Part shown: positions 11,667 through 23,335 of the stretch, piece after piece
How the letters are laid out: each line of letters starts with the position of its first letter
Numbering within the stretch: position 1 is the first letter of the stretch
Assembly: GCF_030445035.2 (NCBI RefSeq)
Contig: NC_080683.1
Span: 119,583,225-119,647,224, forward strand
Direction of reading: 5' to 3'
Length of the DNA: 64,000 nt
From: Dasypus novemcinctus
Taxonomy: Eukaryota > Chordata > Mammalia > Cingulata > Dasypodidae
Notes under the pieces: generated by a model
What the model saw: only the letters and a program-made list of their open reading frames with translations
Told to the model about the DNA's origin: nothing
The model's database searches: none
Program-made: the position numbers and the translations under genes

Positions 11667-13482
11667 GTTTTACTGATTATTGGTATGGTCTGTAGTTTTT
11701 TTTTTCTTTCTGCTGTCTGGTCATCATTTTATCTTGTTGATTAGCTTCTTCATCTGGGGGTTTAGTTAGTTGTTGTTTGTGTGTATGTGTTAAGTCTTTT
11801 GTTTGTCACTTTGTTCTTCTTATTCTGTTTCCTTATTGTTGGCTAAGTTCCCTTGAAGGAAAATATTAGGGCCAGAGAAAGTAAAAGGGGTAAGGAAAGA
11901 AATATATTAGAATAGTATTGATAGTGAATGTTAGCAGAAGAACCATGTGAGAACTAGGAGAATGGATATTGAAGTCATGTAAGCTGTGTAGAGTTATAAC
12001 AGTGAAAAAGTGCAGTACCTATAATGAGATAGTAAACTGAATATGGGGAGGAATATAGTATGAATTAAAAGGCCATTGTGGTCAGGAGAAAAGGAAAAAG
12101 AAAAGAAAGGACAATAATATAAAGAGTGAATAAAAGATAGAAAACAGAATAGAGGTATTAGAAATAAAAAGTCAGAAATATTTGGGGCTAAACAAAGAAA
12201 GGTGGAATGTAAGAGAAACAATAAATAATGGAGGATAGAAAGATGTAAAGGAATTGGGATAGCACTGGTAGCCTAAATTAGTACACACAGAAAAGAGGAA
12301 ATTTAGGATGATGAGGAAGCACAGGAAATAAGAAATGTTGCCTGCAGCACCTAATATAAAAAAAAGAAAAAAGAAGAAAAAAAGGGGGGCGGGGGAAGAA
12401 AAGGGAAAAAAAGCAAGCAAGAAAAAGAGAAAGAAAAAACATAAAAAATAAAAAAAGGGCCAAGAGGGAATAAAGAGGAAGGAAAAACAAGAAAATAAAC
12501 CAACAAAAAAGACCAGACAAGGCCTCAGGCAAGGAATCCTCTTTGCAATTGAATAAACTGCTCAGGAGTCTGACCTTTTCCCTTTCTCTCTTCCTCACTT
12601 CCCTCTCTCCTAGGGTAGTATGGAAGGCTGTGTGAGGGTTCCCATAGGAGATTTGAATAGGCCCTGGTGAACCAACTCCCCTCAGAAATTAATGTCTCTT
12701 AATTTCTTGAGAGAGAGTACCCAACCCTTGCCAGGAACCCTAAATATGTTATTGGAAGCCTGCAAAGCACGTCCTATTGTCCTCTCCCTTAAGTGTGTTA
12801 CAGGGGGGCTAGTTAATTTTCTGACTCCACCTTCTCCTAGACCAAGTTTCCTATCCCAGGGCATTTAGGTAAATCAGGTTCTCTCAGCCGATTTGCCTCT
12901 CCTCTCTTCTTATGCTTTCCCAAGTCAGCTGATATGCTCTTCCAAACTCAATAAAAGGGGGGGACCAGAAAATTGAACCTGCGCTCCTTGGGCCCTCTGC
13001 ACCTCCCACCTAAACTCTCTCACTCTCGGAGTTAGACCGGGACCAGAGGGCTGGGCAGTGCTGGATTTCTGGGAGTGCTGGACTTGGGAAACAGAGGCCT
13101 GGGAGAATGTGGACTCGGGGTACGGAGGTCTGGAAAATGTGGTTTGCAGGGCTTCAGGGACTATGGCTTGGGGTTCGCACGTTCGAGGAATGCAGGGCTT
13201 GGGAATGCTGCCACGCGACAGGCAGTTCTCAGGGAGTCCTGCGGCCCTTAGCCCTAGGGTGAAGGGATTTACCTTCCCACAGCTTCCCAGCAGTGTTAGA
13301 AAACTGCAGTTTTACTTTGAGGAAGCACTAATTTTGTTGCAATCTCTCCAGATCGACGTCTAGACACCTCCTGCTTTGAAGGTTCTCGAACCAGCCCACT
13401 CCAGCAGGATTCTGTCCCCACTCAGCCAGTTCTTTGCAGGAGAGATGACGATGCTGTACTTTCTTGGATGCCATCTTGCCCC
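11667..13482 (-). promoter_or_regulatory. L1 5' UTR with internal promoter region
   Basis: This leader of about 1.8 kb precedes ORF1 on the minus strand. Its distal 500 bases (12950-13482) are GC-richer with scattered CpG, as expected of L1 internal promoters. The first bases carry CAAGATGGCA (plus-strand TGCCATCTTG at 13469-13478), matching the YY1 site that positions transcription in human L1. The part nearer ORF1 (about 12060-12500) is a long pyrimidine-rich stretch on the L1 strand (purine-rich on the plus strand). Promoter activity today is untested and may be lost. Confidence 0.7.
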
Positions 13483-13687
13483 ACCTGTGTAAATGTTCTT
13501 TTTTAATAAGAATGGGTGGTGGTTACAAGGGAATGGGCATACACATTTTATGCAATTTTATAAACAAATTCCATTTCGTCATTTTTCAAATCTCTTTTGT
13601 TTCAGTTCATGATACTTTGTTTCTCATTCATGGTCTAGATTACTCACTTCTTTAAACATTTTAAATGTGTTTATCCCAAAATGTCTA

Positions 13688-14389
13688 TGTAGAAGTTTGA
13701 TATAATTATGAATTCCAAAAATAGATATTGGATTATGTTGTAAACTGGTCTGTACCTGGCCATAATTAAATTATGAATAGGGCTTTGATTGGGCCACATC
13801 AGTAGGCTGTTGAGTCCTCACCCCTTAGTGGGTGGGGATTCACAGACAAAATACATGACAGAGGACAGAGTTGGGAGATTCGGATGTTGGAGTTTCAATG
13901 TTGGTGTTTGATGCTGGAATCTTGAGCTGGAGTCCCAGGAAATAAGCACACAGAGGAAAGAGAAGCAAGCCCCAGGAAGAGAGGACCTGAGCCAGGAAAA
14001 AAACACAGAGGAATAGAGATGGCTCCTTACACACGACAGAAACCCTGGGGAGAGAGAGACAGAGCCATTTGCCTGATAATCTACAGCTGACCTTGTGGAG
14101 AGAGGCAAAGCCTAGAAATCCTCATAGTCTACAGCCAACATTGTGAAGAAAACATAGGACCTGAGCCCAGAGAGAAGCAAAACCTGGGAAGAGAGGAACA
14201 CAGGAAGCCTGAAATCTGGCAGCCATCAGCAGCCATCTTCTCCAACACATGGAAATAGACTTTGGTGAGGGAAGTAACTTATGCTTTATGGCCTACTATG
14301 TGTAAGCTCCTACCCCAAATAAAGATCCTTTATAAAAATGAACAGGCTTCTGGTATTTTGCTTCAGCACCCCTTTGGCTGACTAATGCA
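13688..14389 (+). mobile_element. Solo LTR, family X copy 1, sense
   Basis: Starts TGTAGAAGTTTGATATAATT and ends TGACTAATGCA. The exact 5-bp duplication GTCTA flanks it (13683-13687 and 14390-14394), which fixes the ends and shows LTR-type integration. Near the 3' end (about 14320) is AATAAAG, a usable polyadenylation signal, and the middle is purine-rich with AGAGAAGCAAG-type repeats. The second copy at 24719-25290 is clearly the same family; this one is about 130 bp longer in the purine-rich middle. The TG...CA ends and 5-bp duplication suit an ERVL-MaLR-like non-autonomous family. The minus-strand ORF at 13818-14108 is a by-product. Confidence 0.9.
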
Positions 14390-14394
14390 GTCTA

Positions 14395-16639
14395 TATAAT
14401 AGTAAGAATATCTAGACCCTTTGGTTATCTAATTTGGCCATGTATTCTTTTTGTACATTCTTACTCACGTTGATGTATTTCTTTCTGTATTGTGGGTCCA
14501 TGTTCCAGCTGGGCTTTATCTCTTTATGTTATATGAAGTCTGAATGGATTATAAATTTGACCCAAGAATGTTTTGGTACCTAAGAATCCAGTACCAACTT
14601 AATTTGATTTTTTAACTTAATATTTCTTATTAGTTCCAAGAAATATAAGTTCAAATTCCAAATCAGTGTGAAGTTAAGTCTGGAGTTATAAACTTTTAGG
14701 GCACTTTGCTGGAAGGTGGACTTTCCCCAGTCCATCTTTGCACCAAAGTTGAAAACCTTTGAGTGTCTCAACTTTATTCAGCTTATCAGTTTCATCTCTC
14801 TGCTTTGGGGCCCTAAAATCAAGTTTTCCTTTCTGGCTTTTGCTTTTCACAACCCAGACTCACCATTATTGGGAACAGTAAGTACACTAGGTGTGGTGAT
14901 TTCAATGTAACATCCCAGTTTGGCGTACTAACATCTATATTTTTAAAATATTGGAACTATTTACTTTCTTCTATTCATTTAAAAAACATTTATTTTATCA
15001 TTTCTAAGTATTTTATAGAAAGGAGAGTTTTGTAATCTAGTCACAAATATCACCAGAAACAGAATGTAAGGTTGTCTTGAAGATGAACTTTTAGCTCTAA
15101 ATCTGTGTATCGAAAGCCCTGAGATAGTTGTTAGTTCACAACCACAGAGTAACCACAGGGGAGGATCTACCCAAAGTTAAAGTCCTTATGCAACCAAGGT
15201 CCAGAGAGATTTTAAAGTGTACTCACCTCACTGGACCAGATTGCTGAATGGAGTTTTACACTTAATGTATAAACACTCACCAAGAGATTTACTCCTTTAA
15301 ATGGTTCATCTGTAAAACTCTATTGTTTGAATTCTATAGGCTACCTCAAAGAGGTTCAACTTTGTTTCCTCAGGGAAAATAGGTTACACAATTTCACGAT
15401 TTTCAGGCTCAGCAGACATTTATGACGTATTTTATTTGTATAATGTTAACTTTGAGCCAATTCCTTTTTATAGAAATTAAAATTAATCATATCCTAATTC
15501 TGTGCTTTAACTCTCATTAGTAAAAATAACCAAATAACACCCAATACAGCAGCATGCTACCTCCCTTTGGTTGATAATGCTGGGTTATCTGGAGGAGATA
15601 GGATTCTGGTTGGGAGAAAGCTGAAGAAGTAATTTACCTCTTATACTTTAGTGAACTTGTTGTTAGTTTGGGCACAAAAGGTAGTTGTTGAGGGGAGGGA
15701 GACCAGAGGATGGTTTTCATTATAATGAACAGAGACTGTAACAATGATAGATGGGTCGGTGGGTCCCTTATATCTGTCAAGTCATAGCAGCTCATTTGTG
15801 GCTTCAATTACTGGCTGCACATCTGATTCACTCACATACTTCTTAAAAATACATAGAGTGCTGTGGGGCAGGGCAGAGGACTCTATTTCTCTCATAGCGA
15901 TTTGGACACATGCCAAGATAGGAAACCACCTCTGCCTGCCAGGCCTTGTCAGGTGCCAAAGACTGCATAACTTGCTGCTTCCCATGATTCCAACATCGTA
16001 CGTTCACTTCTCTGTATTTTGAAACCCCTGGAAAGATGGAATCTTGGAATCATGAGTACATCACTTACGAAGAGGCTGGGGCTGTAATTAACTTCTACCT
16101 CTTGGTACTACCATTGTCTGGTGTTAACTCCTCTGTAACATCATGGCTTGGAATTCTTCCTTGCTCTGGTCGCATATGTTCCTGTCGTTCTCCTCCCCAA
16201 TCATTGAACTCAAAGAAGGCAGGGATTAAAGCTTAATCAATCTTTCAAAGAATTCAAGTACCACTTCATGAACAGCATCGAATTTTAACTTTTTATTTTG
16301 ACCTTTGCTTGTTGTTTTCACCTCACATCCTGACTGGCTGTTTACAATAACAGTCAATCTGGTCAAGTGAATAATATGCAGTTGTAGGCTCCTTCTTTGA
16401 GTTTCATCCCTCACTATTTTCCACTGTTTCTGTAAGCTTTGTGGAGTGGCACTGTATTTTTTTAGTTTACTTTTACAGCATACAATATAATGGTTCATTT
16501 AGGATGGATTTTTATGGGGCCTGTCAAGATTTAGCTGTATTTTGCATAGGAAAAGTAATATTAAGTGACAAAATGCATCATAGCAGATACTTCTCAACCA
16601 TTAAAGTGGAAGCAGTGACTGCGTAGAAGATAACTAAGC
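14395..16639. other. Non-repetitive intergenic or intronic DNA
   Basis: I see no gene and no repeat that I can name with confidence. GAAGGCAGGGATT near 16216 resembles an L2/MIR end. A 90-codon minus-strand ORF (16226-16498) is noted under rejected items. Composition is AT-rich and even. Confidence 0.5.
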
Positions 16640-17060
16640 ACTGCAAATGGCGGCACAGCTAAGATAATAAATAAAGTATAATTGAAATCCAGGGGGCTTT
16701 GAATATTAGTGGTGTAACAACTCTCTGATCTACAATGTGCGTAAAAAGTGCTGCAGAAAGATTGGCTGCAACTCTTGTGCGCTGGTCTCTTTGCACAGCA
16801 GGTGATGTGCTGAACTTAATAGCCCGCTGTTCAATTTTTTATTTAAAAAATAAGATGTGAGCTAAGTCACAATTGCTTTGGGCAAGTGTCTTATAAAAAA
16901 TGTTTGTGTTTAGAAGTGAGCTAATTTGATTAGAGAACCATGAAATCTGCTCAACAGTGTAATGGAGCATCAACTAAATCTAAACTGGCAAAAACCCAGG
17001 ATGTTGAAAATTAATGAATATTCAATATTGACAAGCTCTGAAAATAGATGTCTTAAATAT
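16640..17060. promoter_or_regulatory. Candidate conserved non-coding element
   Basis: Complex-looking, non-repeat AT-rich sequence with dense transcription-factor-like words. TAATTTGATTA (16922-16932) has the TAAT-N3-ATTA layout of a paired-class homeodomain dimer site. TTAATGAATATTCAATA (17011-17027) contains the palindrome TGAATATTCA, like POU-factor sites. No ORF or repeat explains the stretch. Enhancer function is inference only; conservation across mammals was not tested. Confidence 0.25.
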
Positions 17061-20000
17061 TAGGGTAAAAAGGAGGGCAGGAGACAGACATTCTATAGCA
17101 TTTCTAGATGTTTTCATTTTGTCATATGTGATGTAGTAATTGCATCACATAAGTAAGCCACCACAAAGATGGATAACTCAGAGAGGGCACAGCCAATGTT
17201 CTATTAATTTATTTTTGTAATTTATGACTGCATGTTTTGCATCTAGTAACATCATAAGTAGTTGGTAAACTTTTACCAAATGATCAATAAAAAGATCTTT
17301 CAGCATGCACTTCATAGACATTGGATACAGAGCCTATTGGGTAAAGAGCAGGGAAGTAGCTTTTTGACAAATGAAGATATGGTCCCTGCTTTTAAAGAAA
17401 GCAAGATGAATGAGGAACATATTACCTATAACTAGAAAGCCAGTTGCTAAAAAATGAGACTAAGTAGGCAGCTAGGGTATACTTGCATGGCTAGAGGTCA
17501 ATCATTGAAATGGGGCAACAAAGTGTATAAGTATATACAGAAAATTTTGCTCCATTCATTGTATTAAAAGGGAGAAAGAATAACATTTCCCCATACCTCA
17601 GAAACACCTCCTCAAAACTAAAGAAAAAGAAGAGAAAAAGAGAAAAGACAGCATTTGATTTAAATATATAATACTATTTATCCAGTCCCACAATGAGGCT
17701 GTAGTCCATCCCAGTACTCAGACAGAGCAAAAGGATTCTGAATGACCCTGGTCGATTGGGCCCTGGCTGGCTTTTAACAGACACAAGAATTTGGCTGTTG
17801 TCCATTTTGATATGGCAGCCATATTGCATGGTAATGGGTTTGGCTTGGGTGAAGGGTGAGACATGGCTGGGCAGAACATTACAGAGATGCACTAAGAGGC
17901 ATGCTGCTGAGTTGCCCTGAGTCGAACAAGATGGGGATGCGGGTCTTCAATGCAGTAAATATATATTAGCATCCTTTAGTTATACAACACTGTGCTAATC
18001 CTGGTTGTTTTCAAAGATAGTACAGAAAATGGCAGTGTCCTCAAGGATCTTAAATAGCAATGGAAGAAATATTGTATGCATCAAACAGTTAAGAGGGATG
18101 GAATTTGTATCAGGGAAATCATATTTTTGGTTGAGTATATTCATTCTTTCTGGTGATAAGGTTCAAATTTCTTTTTCTTATTCCATCTTCTCCAGTGACC
18201 TTTAGTTTTGTCATATATGATCAAATGCTATCGGAGCATTTCCAACTTTATATCCAAAAATAACCTATCTATCAACCCACTCCCACCAAATTGGGTCTAT
18301 TGCTCAAACATCTTTGTCACCACCAAAAACAATTCTGCTACTAAATAACTCAGGTTTGACATCTTGAAATGCTTTGCTTATCCGAGGTTGACTATACATA
18401 TTCTTTAGTGGGTAATTCTTGCGTTCACCCATTGTCTTGGCCTAATTATTAAAAGAAATTTATCACTTCTAAATGTGACCTGCTTTGGAAGATAAATTGT
18501 ATGATAACCCTTTTTATCCTTCCCCTCATTTCACTTACCCTACATCTCAGGCTTTCATCTGTCTTTGCCCAGATATGGGTGGGGCCCTCAAACTTTTCTT
18601 TCATTCTTTTGGTCTTGTCCATTACCAGTCCATCATGAATGACAAAAGAAATATCATTTAAAGGTGTTATCAACATGTCTCATTCATACTAAAACATTTT
18701 CTGGTTGTTTTTTTTTCTTATTAACCAAAATCTAAAATCCCCTGGTTTTAGGGACTATCACCTGGCTCTTTCCTGGTTATTTAACTTTATTTCCCATTTT
18801 CCCCATGCACCTTAAAAGTTTTGTTAAGTCATTCTCCCACTTTTTTTTTCTGAGCACATTATTGTTTTCCATATCCCAATTGTGTATTGACCCTAGTATC
18901 AGTCATGTTCCTGACAGAAAGCAGATGACACATTCTACTAGGCGGTTTGAGGTGAGTTTAATGAGTCATGTACAAAACTGAGAGTATGGCATAAAGACTG
19001 CAGAATCCAACTCTCAGACTTGTCAGTGACGTTTATTATCATCTGTAGGTCTGAAGAGGTCAGGGGAAGGGATAGTTACTGGACCCAGACAGGATAGCCC
19101 TTTGGGGAAGATTGCTTAGCCACAGCTATGTGGGTGAACTTGTAGAGGAGAGAGAGCTGAGAAAATAATTTCCATGACCTCCTGCTTATTTTCTGCTGGT
19201 GTTTCTTAATGGCTAAAACCAACCTGGAATCAAAGGTACAAGGGCATGGTGCAGTCCAGCCTATGGGTTAGCTACTGGGTCACAGGCTGGGGAAGAAAGG
19301 CAGACAGTGAACCTGGAGTTGCAAATGGAAGATGACCAGCTCAGTTCCCTCTCGTGCAATGCCTTCTCCTAGCCTGATATAGTCCTGTCACATGGACTTC
19401 TGCCACAGAGAACCTGGAACCTCAAAGTCCTAATTCCTGGTTAATAATTTGTATCTTTTCATCTATTTCCATGTTTTATTTGCCAACCTATTATTCCACC
19501 TAGAGAAACAAAGAGCCTTTAACTGGGACCTACAAGTTGCTTGGGAAGGTAAGGGGATTAGGGTATATGAATTAAGAAATGGAGGGTCTACATGGTTTTT
19601 ATCTGTTTCTTATTTTGTGAAGAGATCACTTAAAATTAAGATTATTACGTAAGAATTGGCCAGTGGAGAATCTTCTCAAAGAAGTTATTGATTTAGTAAC
19701 TTGGATCATTTTACATGGATGTTGGAATATAAAAAGAGTAGAAAGTGGCTTCTTGAAATAAACTCATTTGGCAGTGGGGTTCTGCATGAGAACAGTTGGC
19801 TTGCTAGTTTTGTGGTCTCTGATTATTCTATTATTAATAAGTACTTAAAAGTCAAAGATAGGATTAGTTGACAGGTTGAGCTATCCAACCCAAGTTTTAT
19901 GGACATTTTCTGTTGGCCATCCAGCATCCATTCCCCTTTCCTCTTGGCAACGGTATTGCTCTATTTTTGTTAGGGCTTTGTCTTTCCCCATGCAACCTAT

Positions 20001-20638
20001 GTATTTCAGAGGAAGTTGAATTTTCCTCAGTTACAGCAATGGGCCTTCGTTGGCTTAAATTAATCATCCTGTTCTTCTGGCTAGAGCACTTGATTCAGAG
20101 CCTCTTTCTCATATGTGACCAACTAGTTGAGAGGTGACAATTCTTGCAATTTCTGGAAAAGATGCTTTTTAAAAAATTCATATGATAGAACTGTTTTGAA
20201 AAGACATTTGCTCTTCTCTCTGTGACATAAATGAGAAAGGATGGAGGCCCAGGAGATACCAGGAGCCAACACTGGGCATGAGGGACAGAACATTGCTTAG
20301 CATGGAAATAACACCAAGGGGGAAGAGCTGAGAAGGTTCTTGTCACATGACTTGAAGTGCTTAACAGATTAAAGCACATGTGCTGACACACTTTATAGTT
20401 TGAGTTATTTTGACTTGGATTTCATTTTATAGCAAGCAAAAGATTATAAACTGTCATAAATAATAGCTCCACCATAGGAATTTCTTTTTTAAGTTTATTT
20501 TTCCCCTAAACAAAGTCTACTATTTATTTGTTATTACTTTTTTATTCCTGTGAATAAATAAGTACTACTCTGCCTTTCTAAAGAGTGATATCTATTGAGA
20601 TTTGGATATAAGAACCATTTTGGATTTTGTACAAATCC
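17061..20638. other. Mostly non-repetitive DNA with two possible old repeat relics
   Basis: No gene is supported. At about 18930-19420 the text (CCATGACCTCCTGCTTATT, then GGCTAAAACCAACCTGG) has the feel of an old mammalian interspersed repeat that I cannot name. The same holds for about 19910-20390, beginning GGCCATCCAGCATCCATTCC. The rest is AT-rich single-copy-like sequence. Confidence 0.45.
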
Positions 20639-20681
20639 TGTATTAGTTTTCTACTCATCTATAGTTTCTCATAATTACCAG
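20639..20681 (-). mobile_element. Left stub of an old MLT1-type LTR, antisense
   Basis: TGTATTAGTTTTCTACTCAT matches the usual antisense start of an MLT1 LTR, but the match stops after about 40 bases where a sense LTR begins. It appears to be the host into which that LTR inserted. Its right remainder was not recognised beyond 21540. Confidence 0.4.
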
Positions 20682-21540
20682 TGCAGATTGAATCATGCTC
20701 CCCAGAAAAGACACATTCTTATCTTAACCCATGTTGCTGTGGGTGTGAACCCATTTGTCCTAGTTTTGTAGCTCCTGAAACAAATACCATATAATGGATT
20801 AGTTTAACGACAGAAATTTATTGACTCACTGTTTCAGAGTTTAGAAGGCTTGCTTCCTCCCAAGGTCTGTATCTCCTGGCTGGTCAGCAATCTTTGGAGT
20901 TCTTTGGCTTTTCCATTACATGGAAATGTGCAAGGTGGAATCTTCTTTCTCTTCAAGGTTCTCTTGACTTCTAGTCTTTGGCTGCTCCCCAAGGCTTCTC
21001 TTTCCACAACCAATCGTCTTTGGATTAAGGCCCAACCTCATTCAGTTAACTAATAAGGTCTTTAAAAATCCTCATTACAGATGGATTAATACCAGTAGAG
21101 CCAAAGGTTGGCACCTAAACAAGCCTTTTGTGGGGGACAGGACATATCCCCAACGGCACTCTAAATAGTATCTTTGTATGTGGTAAGGCATGGCAGGGTG
21201 TGGACTCATTTGGGAATAGGACTTCTGAAAGTGCTGTTAGGGGAGACCATCTGAAGGAGTGTGGGCCGTAATCCAAATTACAGGAGGCCTTATAAGGAAG
21301 TCACAGGAGCAAGAAAGTAGAAGTCATCGCCATATGATGGGAGACAGGGATGCAAGTCAAAGAGCAGAGCATCAATACTGCTGGTAGCCAGCGCCAGAAT
21401 GCTGCAGACTCCAGGAGAAACCACACCTGGCTGATAGCTTTGATTTTGGATTTCTTCTGGCCTCAAAACCATGAACCAATAAATTCCCATTGCTTAATCC
21501 AACCCATTACCTGTATTTGTCTTAGCACATGAAGACAGTA
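20682..21540 (+). mobile_element. MLT-type LTR, sense, split by a nested antisense LTR
   Basis: The left part (20682-20755) has the LTR start GATTGAATCATGCTCCCC and ends GGTGTGAACCCATT. The match resumes near 21206 with ATTTGGGAATAGGACTTCTG and goes on through GGCCTTATAAGGAAG, a purine-rich middle, and CCAATAAATTCCCATTG near 21476, which holds the AATAAA signal. The two halves join into one LTR once the antisense element between them is removed. The right end is approximate. Confidence 0.6.
20756..21205 (-). mobile_element. MLT1-like LTR, antisense, nested in the sense LTR
   Basis: Starts TGTCCTAGTTTTGTAG and continues with CAGAAATTTATTGACTCACTG, the classic antisense MLT1 order. Near the right side is TTTTGTGGGGGACAGGACA, the reverse complement of an MLT1 5' start. 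CCATT on the left (20751-20755) and TCATT on the right (21206-21210) are a likely 5-bp duplication with one change. The last 50 bases before the right border are not clearly LTR, so the border is approximate. Confidence 0.55.
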
Positions 21541-22099
21541 GTTATTTGGATTACACAGCATTGAGGACAGATTGTGTTGCATCAGATGATGGTGAATTAT
21601 CACCATTTTGCTGTGATATATACAGACCCAGTAAAAGATGAGAAGCAGCTGCTTGGAAAATTAGTTGGGGTTGCACAAATTGTGTTGACCTCTTAGAACT
21701 TTTATAGACAAGGCTTTCTTAACAAACATTTGGTAAGTTGTACACATTGTTAATACTTTTAAATTTTAAGTATCCTTTTGATATTTCTTTATGGAAGGGA
21801 GGATATGAACTTTGAAAGAAGGGGGGAGCAGGAGAGGGAGCTTTGATTGATATCTGGCACTATGAGGAATCCATCATTCTTCACTGGGTACTCTATTCCT
21901 TTGAAATCTGAGCAAGTTGAAAAAAGAGCCTTTCAGTGGATACAAAAATCCATGGGATTTACAGAAAGCAAAACAAAAAGAAAAACTCATTTGTGTACAC
22001 TAATAAAACTACATATTATGATAACTGGAAGTAAAGATGTATTCAATTCACAATTTCAGAAGTGAGTGCTATTTGGTTGAATAATAATCAGTAATTCTC
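21541..22099. other. Unassigned DNA
   Basis: No gene or nameable repeat. A 72-codon ORF at 21847-22065 has no recognisable feature. Confidence 0.5.
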
Positions 22100-22680
22100 A
22101 TTTATTAACATATGAAGCATTTTTTAAAAAATATGCATTTCCTTCAAATAGCTGAGCAGTTTTACCAACCATGATAAATTTAATTATAAGAATCTTTTAG
22201 AAAATTCTATATATGTAAATGTATTAATTAAAAATGCATAATAAAATTTTACTTCACAACAAAGATCATCTTAATTTATTAAAATTAATTAAGAGTGCTA
22301 AAATATAATGATATATACCATTCCAACAACCCATAATTAGGGCAAGATATTTTGGAATGTTTAGTCAATTACTTGCTAATCTGCAAAGTTCAGTACTATG
22401 GCCTCTTGCTGTAGTAAATTGAGGTTTCAGTGTAAAATACATGATGCATTCTTTTGGAAATGCTTTTTACAACACAATTAACCTCTTCACCTTTTAGAAA
22501 GCACATTGTTAGCAGGTTGGGGTGCTATTTAATGTGACATGCTGTATATGGTACTGATCGGTGCCAAATAACACTTTAAATTTCCCTAAAATTCATTTTT
22601 CATTTGTTAGGCTTTCAGCCACTAATTGCACTATATTTCAGTTTTTATACATTCCTTTGATCCAGGGTATAATAATAACG
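22100..22680. promoter_or_regulatory. Candidate conserved non-coding element
   Basis: AT-rich but complex sequence without repeat signature. It contains many homeobox-type cores (TTAATTATAA near 22179, TATTAATTAAAAATGCATAA near 22222), a T-box-like TTCACCTTTT near 22486, and an NFI half-site-like TGCCAAAT near 22562. Such clustering is typical of developmental enhancers in gene deserts but also arises by chance in AT-rich DNA. Function is inference. Confidence 0.22.
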
Positions 22681-23065
22681 TGATAACCTTAAATACAGGG
22701 TGTGGTGGTGGTGGATTCAGCTCAATCAGATGTCAGAGAAAAAACAAATGGAAGTCACTAGGAATAACTAGGGGACATATCTAGGATGGAACCCCACTAC
22801 AGAAGGCAGGTTGGGTTCTTTGTCTTGTAGAAATTGTTCCATTCAAGACATAATAAAAACATTTCACAAGAACATATGAATAATGAATAAAGGGTGTCAT
22901 AAGCAGGGAAAAACACTAACAAACACAGCAAGCTTTGAGCAGGGGTTTACTTTACAGCTTTAACTGTAAACTGTATTATTTGAGCGCTTGTGCTGACATT
23001 GGCAGTGCTCCTCGTGGTGATTCATGGCCGCCCTCTACCCATGCATCGAGCCCTGTTCTAACAGC

Positions 23066-23190
23066 GCCTTGGGGAATAAGGCCAGCCTGTGCTTGAACAC
23101 CTCCAGGGACCGGCGATTCATTACCTCGGGCGGCAGCTCACTACCTTGGCTGTGGTATATTCTTTATAATCCACTCAGCTGCGTATACGT
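23066..23190 (-). mobile_element. L3/CR1-like LINE relic, antisense
   Basis: GCTTGAACACCTCCAGGGAC (23091-23110) followed by GCGATTCATTACCTCGGGCGGCAG matches the antisense of the CR1/L3 stretch that in sense reads GCTGCCCAGGGAGGTGGTGGA...CCTGGAGGTGTTTAA. The segment is GC-rich with several CpGs in an AT-rich neighbourhood, which is unusual for such an old repeat. Confidence 0.5.
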
Positions 23191-23244
23191 GTGTCGCCTT
23201 CATTCGAACATAAACTAAGGATGAAGATGAGGTCGTATTCCTAT

Positions 23245-23335
23245 TTTCATCATATCATAAGACCTAGCACAAGGGAATCCACATGGAAAGTACTCAATTA
23301 ATATGTGTCAATTTCATTTAAATTAAATAGACGCA
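23245..23335 (+). mobile_element. MIR/L2-like 3' end relic, sense
   Basis: CCTAGCACAAGGGAATCCACATGGAAAGTACTCAATTAATATG follows the order of the MIR/L2 end (CTGGCACATAGTAAGTGCTCAATAAATG). It is short and eroded. An A-run of about 20 bases (23372-23391) lies just beyond and is not obviously part of it. Confidence 0.4.

Larger units (their letters stand above)
5874..13482 (-). mobile_element. Nearly full-length L1 retrotransposon, antisense
   Basis: All L1 parts occur in order on the minus strand: 5' UTR (13482-11667), ORF1 (11666-10732), a 65-nt spacer, ORF2 (10666-7184), 3' UTR (about 7183-5883) and a short A-rich tail seen as T-runs at 5874-5882. At about 7.6 kb it is longer than a human L1 because both UTRs are long. 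Its 5' end reads GGGGCAAGATGGCATCCAAG, the usual L1 start with a YY1-type site. Both ORFs are interrupted, so it cannot move by itself. I could not find a target duplication between the flanks at 5860 and 13490. Divergence looks moderate, so it is probably a xenarthran-lineage insertion. Confidence 0.93.

Noticed and set aside
11104..11676. Plus-strand ORF of 190 codons, the longest in the window
   Set aside because: It lies exactly opposite L1 ORF1, whose minus-strand translation matches the ORF1 coiled coil and RRM. The plus reading is hydrophobic and featureless.
12950..13482. CpG-island promoter of a host gene
   Set aside because: The GC-rich stretch is the L1 5' UTR and ends exactly at the L1 5' terminus. 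No host transcript is suggested.
16226..16498. Minus-strand ORF of 90 codons (ends FDAVHEVVLEFFERLIKL)
   Set aside because: The composition is protein-like, but I see no family, no splice signal that fits and no second exon. It is below the standard for a feature.
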